This document shows, in pieces, positions 47,701 to 61,068 of a DNA stretch of 64,000 nt; positions within the stretch are counted from its first letter, which is position 1, and every line of letters begins with the position of its first letter. The position numbers were made by a program, and so were the translations under genes. The notes under the pieces are model-generated. The model worked only from the letters and a program-made list of their open reading frames with translations. It was not told the DNA's origin and searched no databases. Source of the DNA: Schoenoplectus triqueter (lineage: Eukaryota; Streptophyta; Magnoliopsida; Poales; Cyperaceae); contig CAXKVV010000277.1 of assembly GCA_964058805.1 (NCBI GenBank), forward strand, positions 246,376 to 310,375, read 5' to 3'.

Positions 47701-48581
47701 TTAGTTGAAATTTGTAAGACTTTCTAAAAGTTGCAGGTTGAATGTTTTACATAAATTATTTTTTTATAGTATCTTACTTGTGCATTGCTACAATGATATC
47801 TTTTAAAAATATAAAAAATCATATCTTCATGTCAAAAGAAAGAAATAAAATGAAGATAATTTAGTAATTAATATAAAATTCAATCATGAATACATAATTA
47901 ATATAAAATAAATGCAGAATTGAGAGAAAAGTTGACATTCAAAATTTAAGAAAAGTTAAAATTCATAATTGATGATAATCTAAGAAGAAGAATGAAACAA
48001 AGTAAAGTAATTATACTCCTAAATTATAACTTTAACACACATGGTCATAAATATAGTAATATTATTTGACGAATAACTCAATCCGATGACTGATATAAGG
48101 TCTAGAATTTTAATAAAAAATCTAAACCGTTGCAGAATCAAGATATTTATGTGCTTAATAAGGAGTAGATATAATAATTAGCATTTGATCTCTTTCATTT
48201 GTACTCTTGCTTTCTTGATCATCTAGTTTAGATTTTGACTAATTGTAGATCACTCTTTCATACATTTTTATCTTAGTCGAATATTTTATTCTTATAGTTA
48301 GTACATGTCCTACCAACCATTTATCACTTGACTTGACCATCTAGTAAGATCTTGCTTAATACCAAGTTAGTTTTACTAATTTTACAGAACTGTTTAGTAA
48401 GATCTTGCAACACATTATATTTTAGATTTATTGTAGCATATTAATTATTGACGTCTATTAAATTATAATATATTGTAGCTAGCTTATTAATATTGTACAT
48501 CTGTATTTATTAAAACAAAAGATCAGACGTCTCATTACCAGTGGCCACAATGCATAGTAATACTTTGAAAGAAAATATTTT
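47701..48581. other. Intergenic, no supported gene
   Basis: Very AT-rich with no open frame of interest. Confidence 0.45.
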
Positions 48582-49194
48582 GTGTCCATCTAAAATCTTG
48601 TTATAACATTGTAAAATTCGAATACTTAATATAATTATTAAGGCGGATAAAAATAACATTCATATTTGTTAAACTAAATATATAATTATTTATCAACCTC
48701 AAAATTTGTTACAACTTTTTTAGGTCATGTAAAAATTGAACGAGTAACATAATTATTAACGATATTTGTATATTTGTTAAACAGAAGACACATATTTGTT
48801 AAACGGAACATATAATTATTAAATGCAAAAGCTGATTAATCTTTTAACAAATATAAGTTATATTTAGTCTTTAAAAATATAATTTTAATTTAACATATAT
48901 GCTAACTTTGTATTTAAAATTATATATTTCATTTAATAAATATATAACTGATATTAATGATTATGTTAGTCATTCAACTTTAATGTCTCACATGAGTTAA
49001 AAAGTTATAACAAAATTTGGGGTTGATAAATAATTATGAATTTTATTTAATAAATATATTTGTTTTTTTAATAAATATAATATTTCGTTTATCAAATACA
49101 TATCTACTGTTAACAGATATGTCAGATTTTTGAATTTTATACTGCATGTGGATGTACGTGGGGGTGAAAATGTTGTAACGAGATTTTGGATGGA
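48582..49194. mobile_element. GTCCATCNAAAATC foldback element
   Basis: The left end GTCCATCTAAAATCTTGTTA pairs with the right end TAACGAGATTTTGGATGGAC (about 17 of 20). Inner segments ATATTTGTTAAAC / GTTTATCAAATA and ATAATTATTTATCAACC also pair. Length 613 bp. A TSD was not found. Confidence 0.6.
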
Positions 49195-52100
49195 CTCCTC
49201 TCAGCGCTATACTTTTTCAAGCGCTGAACAATGTATTAAATTAAATGAGAAGAGAAAAAAAAATAGTGCAAAATATCTGCAAACTATGTATTATTTGTGA
49301 CTGTGGGTGATGCCGTACCTAGGTTGTTATTCAACATGTTAAGTAGTTCTAATTACTTTGACCAAATTGTTATTAATTAATGCTATAATTGACTGTCAAT
49401 TATAGAGATTTTATTTCAGCGCATTTGTCAGGCTTTGCAATCCGACGCTCTCAAGGTTGGGTCTCTTTGTAGACTCTAGAGTCGATGAATAAAAATCCGT
49501 TTAATACATAGAGGTTGAATCTCTCCAACGGGCTTAATTTCTGTCATTGGGCTTAATCCGAGGATTGGGTAATTATTAGAAACAGATCATATTAGGCCTA
49601 TTTTGAAAATTCAGTGGGTTCAATTGACTTGTGTCATTCATTTAGTTGCAGATTCTTGAAGTTAGAATAAAAATGGTCACTCTTTAGGTCGAATTAATGA
49701 CAAGAAAAATATCATTTGGGCTAATAATTAGTAGTAGTTAACAGCTGCCACGTCTGATTTCAATATATACGGGCTTGAGGAAAGAAAAACTTATTGAAAC
49801 TAAACAAAACTAATAACTCGTCCTTCTGAAATGGTGCCATACTATTACGAAAGTAGGGGGGCAGCAAGGAATCCTCATATTTCCTCTCCCAGTACACCTG
49901 AAGATGCACATTATAGAATTTTTTTAAATATGTTTTTGTACGAATTTAAATAAAAATTAACCATTTCTCTGTTCAGGAGAGAACAAGAAATTCATGATAC
50001 AGAAATTACCTCCCTTCTTTTTAAAAAATCAACAAAGTCAGATACAATATTCTCAATTTTAGAGGATCATACCTAGCACAGTTCATAGATGCAATATTCG
50101 TATGAAAAATAATGTGTTCAAATTAAATACACTTCTCGTGTACTAAAAAAATGTACTAATGGCTAACCTGAGAAAGCATGCCGCATAAGAAAAATTAACA
50201 ATTGTTTATCGAAATCGCGTCGTCCATTCTAATAATTGATATTTCTTTTAATTTTGAATAACGAACACCGTATCTTACTTTATTCAATTGGTTTCTTGTA
50301 GTAAATCATTTCATGCTATATGCTTAGTATGAAAATAAAAGATTCATAATTTCACGTCAAAAGGAGCTGACGATAGTCTAAAATCGACTTTTAGAAAAGT
50401 TGCTCGCCTATTTCTTTTTGAGATAAAGATGAGATAACTCTCTGCTACGAGCTAGAGCGTTATTAGACTATATATGTTTCCATGATTAACTTTCAACAAC
50501 GGAAAAACAATACTAATTAACCATAATTAAGAAAGCGCCATGTGTAGAAATTAGTACTTTTGTTTTATTTTTCTTCTGGATTTTTTTTAATTTTGTATAA
50601 AATCATTTCATGCCATATAACTAGCTAGTAGTAGTATGAAAGGTCCTTTGTCCCATCATATGCGATATACAGGGGACAATTCAACAAATTTTTCAAAAAG
50701 AGGTTGGTTGTGTATCTCATTTCTGAACCCAAGTCAACTTTTAAGGTAGGAGAAACGTCCGTCAGATATACAAATCTGAATGCTAAGTTTCTCCGTAAGG
50801 TACTTATCTTTCCCAATATGGTCTCATGTGACACTCAATGCTCAACTATACACAAACTCACCCAATCCCCATAAAGAAATAGAAAAAATAAAAAAAAATA
50901 TTTTGTCTTGAAACATCTCATTGCAACGACAGGAAAAATAGACCTTTTGCTACAGAAACGAGGAAGTAGTTTTATTCTGGTAAATTTATTTGAATTAATT
51001 AGTGGTGCAATAATATATAATCGAGGGAGTACATGTAGGTCCTATTGTGGCAGGAAGAGAAGGAAACATGTAATATGGTAGCTTGCACAAAATAGGATTT
51101 GATCTTAGTGCACCATCAATTCAAGTTGGAAAGTGAAAGTGAAGACATAAACAGAGATATGTGTGATTCTGCCGACAAGTTACGTCTCTTAATAATTAAT
51201 TAATAAGATATATTCCAAGATCTAGAAGCATGCATATCAATGGCTTATCATGAGCACGACATGACTAACAATAGAAGGAAAAATAGAAGCCACTGATTTT
51301 GCATATCTTGGTCTTTACGTGAGTACATGCCATACATATACTACTTAGTTCTAGTGGAATTTTCCTTTTTCTAGATCAACTGTTAGCGAGCGTGCATCCC
51401 CGGACTTAATTAATGAAACCTAGTGGACCTAAACATCGAAGTGCAAAATTACTATAACAAATAAATGCTTCTTGTCTCCAATTTTTTTCTCTTATCGTCT
51501 CATCTGGTGCTTTTAAATGTCAAAAACTATGTTAATGACGTACAAACAATGGGCATACCGACAATTGTCCCATTAGTTTATACTTCATTATAAGAAAACC
51601 AGCTATACACTTTTACAAAGAAAAGAAGAAGCACATATCAATAAACTAGTGGAAATTATGCACTAGAGTTGCTATTTATCTATTATTTTTTAGTCAATCG
51701 AGTCTACTTCAATTTTTTTATTAAATAATAAAAAGAGTTACGAGCTAGAGAGGGAGAATTAGTATATAGAATGTACAAATCTGCTATGATGAGTTCTACC
51801 AATGTCTAATATGACATGAGTTTGTGTTGAAAGATCATCATGTTGTCGTCTTTCTAAATGTTTCATATTGTGAATTTGTGATCACGAATGTCATGTCGTC
51901 TCGGTGTTGATCATGTATGCCTTTTGTCAATCAATAGCTGATGATTGTCGAGGGAGCACTAGATATTGCAGTCGAATTGCTATAGATCTAGAATCAAATT
52001 TAAAATTTTCTATTGCCTATATTTTTAACGCTGTTTATTCCTTTTATATTTCCATGTTAGCTTCTGAACTCATGTACTTTTTGTTAATTAATAGTAGTTT

Positions 52101-53285
52101 GCCGGCTACAACAATTAGCAGGGGAAATAAAAGGATGACAATAATTGAAGTACATAGCTAAAGAAAATATAAAAAATTAAATTATATATATAGAGTCGTT
52201 ATAATATATTTGCGCAGGTATATATATATATAGTGTTGGTTAACATGATCTGTACAGCTGTTACGATGTAACTATATACAAAAAAAAGCATAATTATAGA
52301 TTACGATCCACTTTGGTTGACCTAATTTGATATAATTGATTATTCCTCAAAAAAAATATATAATTGATTTGAAATATTGAAAGAGTACTTTTACAAGTCA
52401 TAAGTCTGTATTGTCAAATATGTCATATCTAACATTCTCAGGAGTATAGCTTTACAGCATAAAGTACGCAGGGAAGGAATTAAGCATGAGAAGGTGATGA
52501 CACTTGAGATAGCTTTTGGTTTATTCAGAAAAGGTAAAAGGGACAGCATGAGAAAAACACAATGTAGTATAGCTTTTGTTTATTAGTAGAGAGATCAGCT
52601 GAGATCTGATTCCCTTTGCTCCAAATTTTCAAAAGTGAGATATATACATGGTGGTAAAGTGGCGCATCTTTTTACTATGTAGTGGAATTATTGTTATGCT
52701 AACAAATTAATTATCATTAATCTCTGATATGAAATCATATTTTCACTCTTTGATGATTATTTCTTTTTAGCAGAGAAGATATTTACAGACCAACACTGTT
52801 TTTTTTGGGAGGGTGGAGGATCTGGGTCATATTGACAGCGATACTTTAAATAAATTTAAAAATTCTTAAAAATAGAACCTTATAGATTTGCAAATTTCAC
52901 TCAATTTAGTTATCATTACAAAATATTAAATTGTAAGTGACAAATTGAATAAAAAAATGATGGTTTTAAATCGATGGACCATCCAACGATAACTAAATTA
53001 TATGAAATTTGAAGCATGAATTGTTCTCAAAGTTGAAGAATATAATATTTTTTATTTTTTTTTAATTTATTTAGAGTGTCGTTGTATATATTGTCAAAAT
53101 AACACGTTCTCGAGTGATCCCTCCTTTTTTTACTCTATTTGCTGCTAATTACATTATATGATAGTTTATTTTGTTCTTTTATTTGGGGCTTTTTGGAAAA
53201 TATTTCTCTTTTCGGGTCATGTTTTAATATCAGGTTTTATTTTGGATTTGGATGGAGCCATGGAGGGTTGTATACGGAAACTATG
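49195..53285. other. Intergenic, no supported gene
   Basis: About 4 kb with no recognisable protein, RNA or clear repeat. Open frames at 50625-50834, 51904-52161 and 53139-53381 lack motifs and coding bias. Confidence 0.45.
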
Positions 53286-53289
53286 TGGT

Positions 53290-53560
53290 GGTATCATAGT
53301 AATAAATTCAGGATTCGGAAAATATTCGGTGAGATTAAAAATTCACAATTTGAGTATAATATGGGTATAATTCGAGAATAGTTCATTTCATTTCATATAA
53401 ATAAAATATATATTAAAATTTTAAATTTTAAAATATATAAAAGAATATAAAATATCATTTAAAATGATATATAATGTGTTTTATTGTCAAATAAAATATT
53501 TTTTGATGAATAAAATATATATGTTAAATTCACGAATAATTCGTGAGTCATGCTATTATG
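53290..53560. repeat. Dispersed ATTCGGGA / AATAATTCG repeat, copy 2
   Basis: Starts AGGATTCGGAAAATATTCGG and ends CACGAATAATTCGTGAGTCA, with the core AAATAAAATATTTTTTGATG as in copy 1 at 5890-6150. Confidence 0.5.
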
Positions 53561-54086
53561 ATTTGTATAGTATCGGTAAGCAGATGAGGGTATAGCTACC
53601 GGTACCAAAATTGACCTTTTATTTTGGTTACTTGCAAATCGGTGAATGACAATTTGTGTAAAGTTTTGAAATTATTTTTAGTGTGAGCATTCTATGACTT
53701 TTTATATGAACGAAATGTGACGACATTATTCTTAAACAAACAGCATATGTTTATGTACTTAATGATTTCATTGAAATTGGTGGGACATAAACAGGCCACT
53801 TTCTTTTCATCCACATAATATGTTTGAGTGCCTTTAATTTATTGCTTCAACATACTTGTTGGGAGCACTCACGGGCCACTAATCATAACAGATTGCTTTA
53901 AATTTTCTATAATGAGGGCAAGAGCATATTATAAGTTGAAAATCTAATACAATAAGTACCAAACTTGAATGAAAATTTCAACTGGTAAACAAGTTTGATA
54001 TACATTGGTAAGTTTGATATTTTTCTAAATTTATTCGGAATGTAAAAGGCGGGCTCTCCTTTTTACTCTTTGATGTGTTTGATCAA
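53561..54086. other. Intergenic, no supported gene
   Basis: About 0.5 kb of AT-rich DNA with nothing recognisable. Confidence 0.4.
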
Positions 54087-54095
54087 CAACGTACA

Positions 54096-54468
54096 CAGTT
54101 TTTATTATTAATAATAATTATTAAATTAATATTATTAAAAATACGAGTGAGAACTGTAAAATTTCAAATATACGAATGGCAACGCGCCACTGCCAGTGGC
54201 GCGTTTCATAAAAATAATGAAACGCGTCACTGGCAGTGACGCGTTTCGTCCAAACTCCGCGCAAGTGAGATGGAAAGGCGCTGCGCGTTTTGTATGTATA
54301 AGAAGCAAACGCGCCACCGACAGTGGCGCGTTTCATAAAAATAATGAAACGTGCCAATGACAACGCGCCACTGGCCGTGGCGCGCTACCATTCGTATATT
54401 TAAAATTTTATAGTTCTCACTCTTATTTTTAATATTAATTTAATAATAATTATTACTACTAAAAACTG
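54096..54468. mobile_element. Family A Mutator-type MITE, copy 3 (373 bp)
   Basis: Begins CAGTTTTTATTATTAATAAT and ends ...TACTACTAAAAACTG, flanked by perfect 9-bp repeats CAACGTACA (54087-54095 and 54469-54477). The core has four palindromes centred on CACTGCCAGTG, CACTGGCAGTG, CACCGACAGTG and CACTGGCCGTG, with the shared spacer TTTCGTCCAAACTCCGCGCA and TGTATGTATAAGAAGC. Orientation of the spacer is as in copy 1. Confidence 0.9.
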
Positions 54469-54477
54469 CAACGTACA

Positions 54478-57400
54478 TATTAAGTCAACAACATTTTTTT
54501 TTACAAAATTATTAATTCAAACTTAGACAAGCGTCTAACCTCTAAACATGCATGGCTGAAGTTAGATTGATACTGTTATAAAGTAACCAGTGATTATGTG
54601 CCAGGTGTTTCAGTGTGGGATTTCAAATCATGTACAACTGGCAATTGGCATTAAAAAAACACAGAAAGTGAAAGGAAAATAAAAAAATAAAGCGAAGAGC
54701 GTACTAGTGCCATTTGGTATATAGCTTTGAACCTAAAGAAAGAGAGAGGGAAAAAAAAGTTGCCTTTTTGAGGATACTTAGCTCTCTGTCTCTCTAATGG
54801 TGGGGAAACGAATTGAACTATCTATTCTCGAGTTTAGGCGTAGCCAATAAACCCCAAGAAATAAACGACAGTGTCACAGTGGTCAAAAGCCGTTTGTCTC
54901 TGCATCTCTTTCTCTCTGTCTCTTTTTCTAGCTCACTCTCCAGTCAAAATAATCAGATAATGGGTCAATATTTGCCGATTTACAAAAGCCCCCTCTTTTT
55001 AAGTTAGAGCAGTGCAGTGAGTCCATCCTCACAATTCTTTTTACATAGCTCCCTGATTAATGATTACAAGCTTACCAGTTTTCTTGATTATTTTTGTCTG
55101 AAATAAACATTAATATCTACAATCATGTCATTAGTAGTGAGCACGTGAGTACGGAGCATCTTGCTTGTTTTCTAGCTAGACTACCTAACTGAGCTATGTA
55201 CCAGGCTACTACTAGGTAATACTGACAAAAATTCTAGTACCCGCTATACAGGAACTGACATCTCTGCATATGCATCCAGGGACTTCCCCCTTCTTGGCGT
55301 ATCATGTTAAAGCACGCTGTTTCAAGCCACTTTTTGTTCATTAAATTAGTATCTAATTATTAATCTTGATGTAACTAATTTTTAATTTTATATTTTATTC
55401 CATTCTCAATGTTATCTAAAGACTAAAACATACTTTGGAATAAAAAATGATTCCAAAAGCTTGGAACTCATGTTGTTAAATATTTTCCTTCTTCTCGTGC
55501 CTTATAAAATTGTATTCATTGCTCATATGCTCATCAAAATTTCTGAAATTACATATTTCCACTAAAAAAATATTTAATTAATCAACAAAACAAAAACCCT
55601 TCCTAGTTGTTATGTAGTATTCTAAAGTCGTGTTTACTGTGACTGAATACGATACGACACGACACAAAAATAAAATAAAAATAAAAGTACAAGACACGAC
55701 ACAATACGTGACACAACATGTTTTAAGATGATACGCCACTAAACATTACGAATTTAGAACACTAGCCCTAAGCCCCAACAAATAAAAAGTAATATGTTTC
55801 TTTCGCATAGCCCTTCCATATTATATTTAATATTGCGATGATTTGTACAGAATTTTAATGCATATTTCTTCAAAGGGGTGTAATCAATTGACGATTATTA
55901 TATTGTTTCTTGATAACAAAATTAATACGAAAAGTTCTTAAAAATAGGAAAAATTATAGGAAAATTCTTTAACTTAATATGCTTCAAATTTAATATTATT
56001 TAAGTATTATTTGATGATCCATTAAAAACCATTAAATTTTTATGTAACTAAACTTTAGTTATATTTGAATGAAATTTAAAATATAATTAATCTATAAATT
56101 TAAGAATATTCCTATAAAAAAATTTCATTCTCAAAGCTTTTTGGAAATTCTATTGTCAAGATTAATTGTTGGTCATTATATACTTATTTAACCTCCCTGA
56201 ACTTATCAATGACTATTCTACCTCAATAACTGTGGGTATGCATTGGTATGTTGTACATTTTAAGTACATGGATATTTTATTGCAACTTTTAGGAGCACTC
56301 GAGAGAGACTCGAAATTAAAAAAGACAAGCCGACGTTACACCTAACAGAGTAATGAACATTGCACAGGTCGATGTTAATGCTGAATCAAGGCTGTTAAAC
56401 ATTAACGAGACAAGAGAAGGTATTGTCACGATTCATCCTGGTCCCCTCTCTATAGTTATTATTTTATCTTGTTATACATCCATTTTACCATAAGTTCCTA
56501 CTTCCTGATGAATTATCTCTTAAAAATGTAAAAAAAAAAAGATGCCAGAACTGTTGTTTTCTTGCCTAAAGACATGTGTAGTATAATTAAAATTTCTGAG
56601 GAAACCAAATTAATTATAAATTTTCTCATATATTGCATTTAATGTTGATTTCCAGTAGTTTTATATTTCCACAATTTCATTTAATTTCACTCCTATTAAA
56701 GAGACAATTATTCCCCTGTAATTCCGTACTCTCTTTACTAATTCTTCTCCACCGATGAGAATTTGGGATATGAAGTAAAAGAGAATTCCAAGCATGACCA
56801 TCATGTATATATTGAAACAAATATAAAATTTTTGCAAGGTAAAAAAAATGTCATGAAATAATTGAAAATCACTGCCCCATTGACACCCAAAATTACTATC
56901 TTTCCTTTAATTCGTGTGGTCAACTTTTTTGTCGCAAAGTTCGCGTAAAATTTGTTAACATAGAGACCCCAATCGTACAATCCAAGAGTATTGAACACAA
57001 CTCAGCATCCAACAACTGAATACCTAAAATGAATTAAAATAAATTTTCTCCTTGTGCCAAAAACCACAGAGTAGTTATCGCATACCATAATTGCCATGTG
57101 TTCAAGTCTAGTGCCAGCATCTGAAAGACAATAGAACTACTGTAAGTCTGTAACTACGTTTATGCTCCACTGTAGAAGGAGGTGACGTGTCATGTATCAA
57201 AGAATGGACCTCACCAATACTCTGTTTAATGAACATGGTACCACATCCCCAGAGTGAGAGAGAACCAGCGTGATGTAGCTCTCCCACAACAACTCTCCGT
57301 TGTAGTTGGTGCCTGCTGCCTTGTTTGTGGGCCTGCTTAATGCTACAAACGGTTTCTCGAGGCACTAGTCTCTCCCTCCTCCTCTTTCCCCCCCTGTGTT

Positions 57401-57480
57401 GTTTAATCTATGCAAAAACTTAGGCTGACACAGTGGAAAATGATTTAATTCGCAGGAAATTTTTCGTCTTCTTCCGATAA
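54478..57480. other. Intergenic with two less AT-rich blocks
   Basis: Blocks at 54770-55330 and 57100-57400 have a more mixed composition than their surroundings and CT-rich leader-like text. A short frame at 54813-55007 and an 85-codon minus-strand frame at 57108-57365 have no recognised family. They may be promoters, noncoding transcripts or unique DNA. Confidence 0.4.
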
Positions 57481-57600
57481 TAATTGTATATATAGCGGGG
57501 ATCTGTTGACAATGGGTTAATTGATACAATTTTTCGTCTTCTTCCGATAATAATTGTATATAAAGTGGGGATCTGTTTACAATGGGTTAATTGATAATTT
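57460..57600. repeat. 70-bp tandem duplication at the end of a family B element
   Basis: TTTTCGTCTTCTTCCGATAA at 57461 recurs at 57531, and the following GGGGATCTGTTGACAATGGG-type text also recurs (57497 and 57567). The unit spans the outer flank and the element tip. Confidence 0.85.
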
Positions 57601-57931
57601 TAACAATAGCCTTCTTAATAAATATAAAAAAATAAAAATTAAAAAGTTTACACTTGTTCTTCTATATTGATAGTTATTCAAATTTTATATAATTCTATTA
57701 TCGTTTAATAGTTCATCAATGATCACTAAATTGGAACAATTGCAAATTACATATAAATTTGATTGTCTTTGATAAACTATCAAACGATAATAAAATTACA
57801 TAAAATTTGAATGACCAATATCAATCTATAATAGAATAATACATTAGTATTTTTTTCTCATTTTAAGATTTTTTTCATATTTATTTAAACATCCATTGTC
57901 AAGTTAACCCATTATCAACCAATCCCCACCC
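57563..57931. mobile_element. Family B Mutator-type MITE, copy 3 (369 bp)
   Basis: Left end AAGTGGGGATCTGTTTACAA and right end (read inward) GGGTGGGGATTGGTTGATAA. Flanking 9-mers are TTGTATATA (57554-57562) and TTCTATATA (57932-57940), an 8 of 9 match. The interior (CAAATTTTATATAATTCTATTATCGTTTAATAGTTCATCAA region) aligns with copies 1 and 2. The 370-bp length agrees with copy 1. Confidence 0.75.
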
Positions 57932-57940
57932 TTCTATATA

Positions 57941-58840
57941 TCTGTGGATGCAATAGCTAGTGTGAGACGGAAATTCGATAATATTTTGGAATTAATCTGG
58001 ATTTTTTTAACAAGAAAACCCATAGGCAACTAATTTCATTCAAAAGAGGTGATTATATCCATAAAATAAAGAAAAAAATTTCTTACATCTAAAATCAAAT
58101 AACGTAAAATATCAAATTAACTTTAAGTTAAGCCATCTACTTAAATAGTCTAAATTATTTTGTTTCCAATGCACGCAGATTGATAAATTTTGTAAAACCT
58201 CAAAATTTCTTTTCAAGCAACCCGTGATGAATATCATTGTGGTTGATTTTTACTGGATCATATGAGTTATTAAGCATGCCATTAGACTTCAAATTTTGAA
58301 TTTATTGAAATTAAAATAAAACTCTTCTTTTTGAGTATCTCAAAGTACAACACCTCAAATAAATAAATTCTTTTTTTTTAATAAAAAAGACGGACGAGGA
58401 AATGAAAAATTGAACAAAGTGATAAAATTTAAAAGATAATCAGTACAATAAAAGTAGAAAAAATCAATTATTTCTTCTCATCAAAACTTTCTCGGTGGAG
58501 AGACCTATATTTTCTTGAGAGAGAGACGGCTAGAATTTCCCAAAATATTCTTCCTTTTTCTTTCCGTGTCGCCAGATGCAATGTCGCAATTTATGAGTCT
58601 AAACTTATTAATTAGTGTTGACGAAAATGGTAGACACACACTCGCATACATAATTCCAAAGGCACTATTACACAAAATATAAATGCTTGAACCTTGCATG
58701 ACAAACACTTGTTTTATGCAATGTACTTTTCGTTGGTATATATTATACACTTATTATTTCCGTTTAGACACAATTATTCGTGACTATTATGTGTTGCGAT
58801 GTTTGATTAATAAAGTCATATTCGGATGTATACTCTTGCC
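57941..58840. other. Intergenic, no supported gene
   Basis: AT-rich; nothing recognised. Confidence 0.45.
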
Positions 58841-58848
58841 CTCACAAT

Positions 58849-59239
58849 TAGGGGTGTCAATGAGTCGGGTTAAGGATGTATACTCTGAATCCGATCCGAT
58901 TAAATTTGGATAAAAAAATATTGATCCATATCTAACCTGATCCGATCTGTATAAAATAATTAAATATTTTTTAATTATTTTAAATAATATAATATTGATT
59001 AATTTATAATTAATCTTAATTAGTATATAATTAGTGCATATTTAATCTTTAATTAGTACTAAATCATAAAATTACTTTAAAAAAACATAATTAATCGGGT
59101 CGTGTCGGGTTGACCTGAACCCGACCTGGCCCGATTCGGATAAAAAAAATTAAATTCATATCTGACTCATTTTATTTTCGGATCATGTTGGATCAGATCA
59201 GATTAACCCATCGGATTAGGTCAATAATTTACACCCCTA
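58849..59239. mobile_element. TAGGGGTGTCAAT hAT-type MITE, copy 2 (391 bp)
   Basis: Begins TAGGGGTGTCAATGAGTC and ends ...AATTTACACCCCTA. Flanked by a perfect 8-bp repeat CTCACAAT (58841-58848 and 59240-59247), the size expected for hAT elements. The interior contains CGGGTCGTGTCGGGTTGACC-type words and the shared AATTTATAATTAATCTTAAT block. Confidence 0.85.
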
Positions 59240-59247
59240 CTCACAAT

Positions 59248-61058
59248 ATACACTTGGTTATTACAAAATGCACATTAGCTTGTAAATTATCACTTAAAAA
59301 CCGTACAATGTGCATTTATTAGTTTTAATCTTTTACAGTAATTGAAAATTTTAATAATGTGTGTACGTTTATTTGAAAACTTTCTGTTTTCTTTTTTCGC
59401 CTCTATGTAATCTGCATCAACACCTTTTTAATTTTTTTTATTGTAGACTCCACATAAGATGTCAATGTTACCTTCCAGTATTTACTCGAATTTAAACCCG
59501 TCATTTTATCAAGAACGATGGTATCACTAATAATTCGTACTTGACATTATGTTAATTTTTTTATTTTAATTAATTAAATTAAAATAATACTCTCGTTGTC
59601 TGTCATCTAAAAGGATGAACTGTACACAGTACACTTGTAACTATTGGTATGGTTTTTCAGCTTCCACATCTTTATCTGACTTGTCACGTGTTTGGATGGC
59701 ACATTCTAGCTGCTCCCTTTTTTATTTTATTTTATTTTTGAAAAAATAAACAGCATAAATTATGACCAATTTTCATCTTTAGGAGCCAAAATATATATGT
59801 ATTTGTTTTAAATTACCTCCTTTTGAGGTTAAATTTTGAATGAGGTACTTTATATATAGATATTTAAATCTGACTAATTTAACCTCCGTATATATATATG
59901 TCAGAAACTTCTCTCCTATTGGAGTTTGTTATTTTTTTATTGAAGAAACTCTTCCCTTGGTCAAGACACAAGACACTCATACGAAGCCAAACTATTTCAC
60001 TAAAATACGATCGACATCTAGATGATGTATTTGAACTTTTTTCCCCTTGAAATGACAGTTTACGTAGGCAACTAATGTATTTGAACTCGGCAATCCAAAC
60101 AGTCCAGTATTCGTACAATTGACTGTTAGATTGCTATTATCACATTAAAAGGAGGACATAAAGATACTTTTTATATTGTTAGCTAGCTATCATATCTCCG
60201 TTTTTGTGCACAAAGGTACAATGCTTTAATAAATAGTTGACCAGTTTGAAGGTCGTTAGCACTGCTTTAAGTACTATATATAACATTTGCATCAATTAAA
60301 TGAGATTACATCTATTAAAATCTCATGTGTGCTCGGAAACCTTAAGGAGCTTGTCTCGTACGTCCGGGAAAAATAGATGCTAAGAATAATTATCTACTAA
60401 TTTAGTCCGTATATATTTTACTCTTCAATATTCTTTTTCTGCACATATTATTCTTAAATATTATTTTTAGTATCTTTTTATTCATGAACTTTCATATTAA
60501 TTAAATATACCATATTTTCCAATTTGTTTATTTGGTTTATTTGTGAACCCTCAAGTACAAACACCTGTGTTCATTTGAATCCAGGGCTGCATATAAATGC
60601 AGTGACGAAGTCAAATTGGATTTGAAGAAGGTGCCAAATAAAGTTGAAGTCAATAATATTGAACTAAAAATATTGTAATTTCAAAATAAGTAAAATTTCG
60701 TTATAACATTAAAAAAATATTCCATATAAAGCTTTTAGACTTTGACAAAAACAAAAATAATTAAAATAAAAATGTGAAATACTATTTTGTGAGTTGTCTG
60801 ATAATACTAAGTCATGATGCTTTCTCAATGAAAGGAGATTTAATTTAGCAGATGGATTATTTTTTATAGACGAGCTCACGACGGTAACCAATCATATCTA
60901 AGAATTAGCTAACCAACCAAATTTGGAAAGACAATCAAATTAATTAACCAATCACATTTAAGACAAAATGTTGTGTGAATTCTAAATTCTATAGGAAGGA
61001 GAGTTAAATACGATAATTATATTAATAACTATACAAATAATTTCACAAATTAAGAGGG
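59248..61058. other. Intergenic, no supported gene
   Basis: AT-rich; short frames at 59840-60025, 59879-60118 and 60709-60891 lack motifs. Confidence 0.45.
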
Positions 61059-61068
61059 CCCATGAGTT

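Noticed and set aside
55130..55160. GTGAGCACGTGAG as part of a miR156-type precursor
   Set aside because: Only the GTGAGCAC end matches; no TGACAGAAGAGA part and no star strand nearby.
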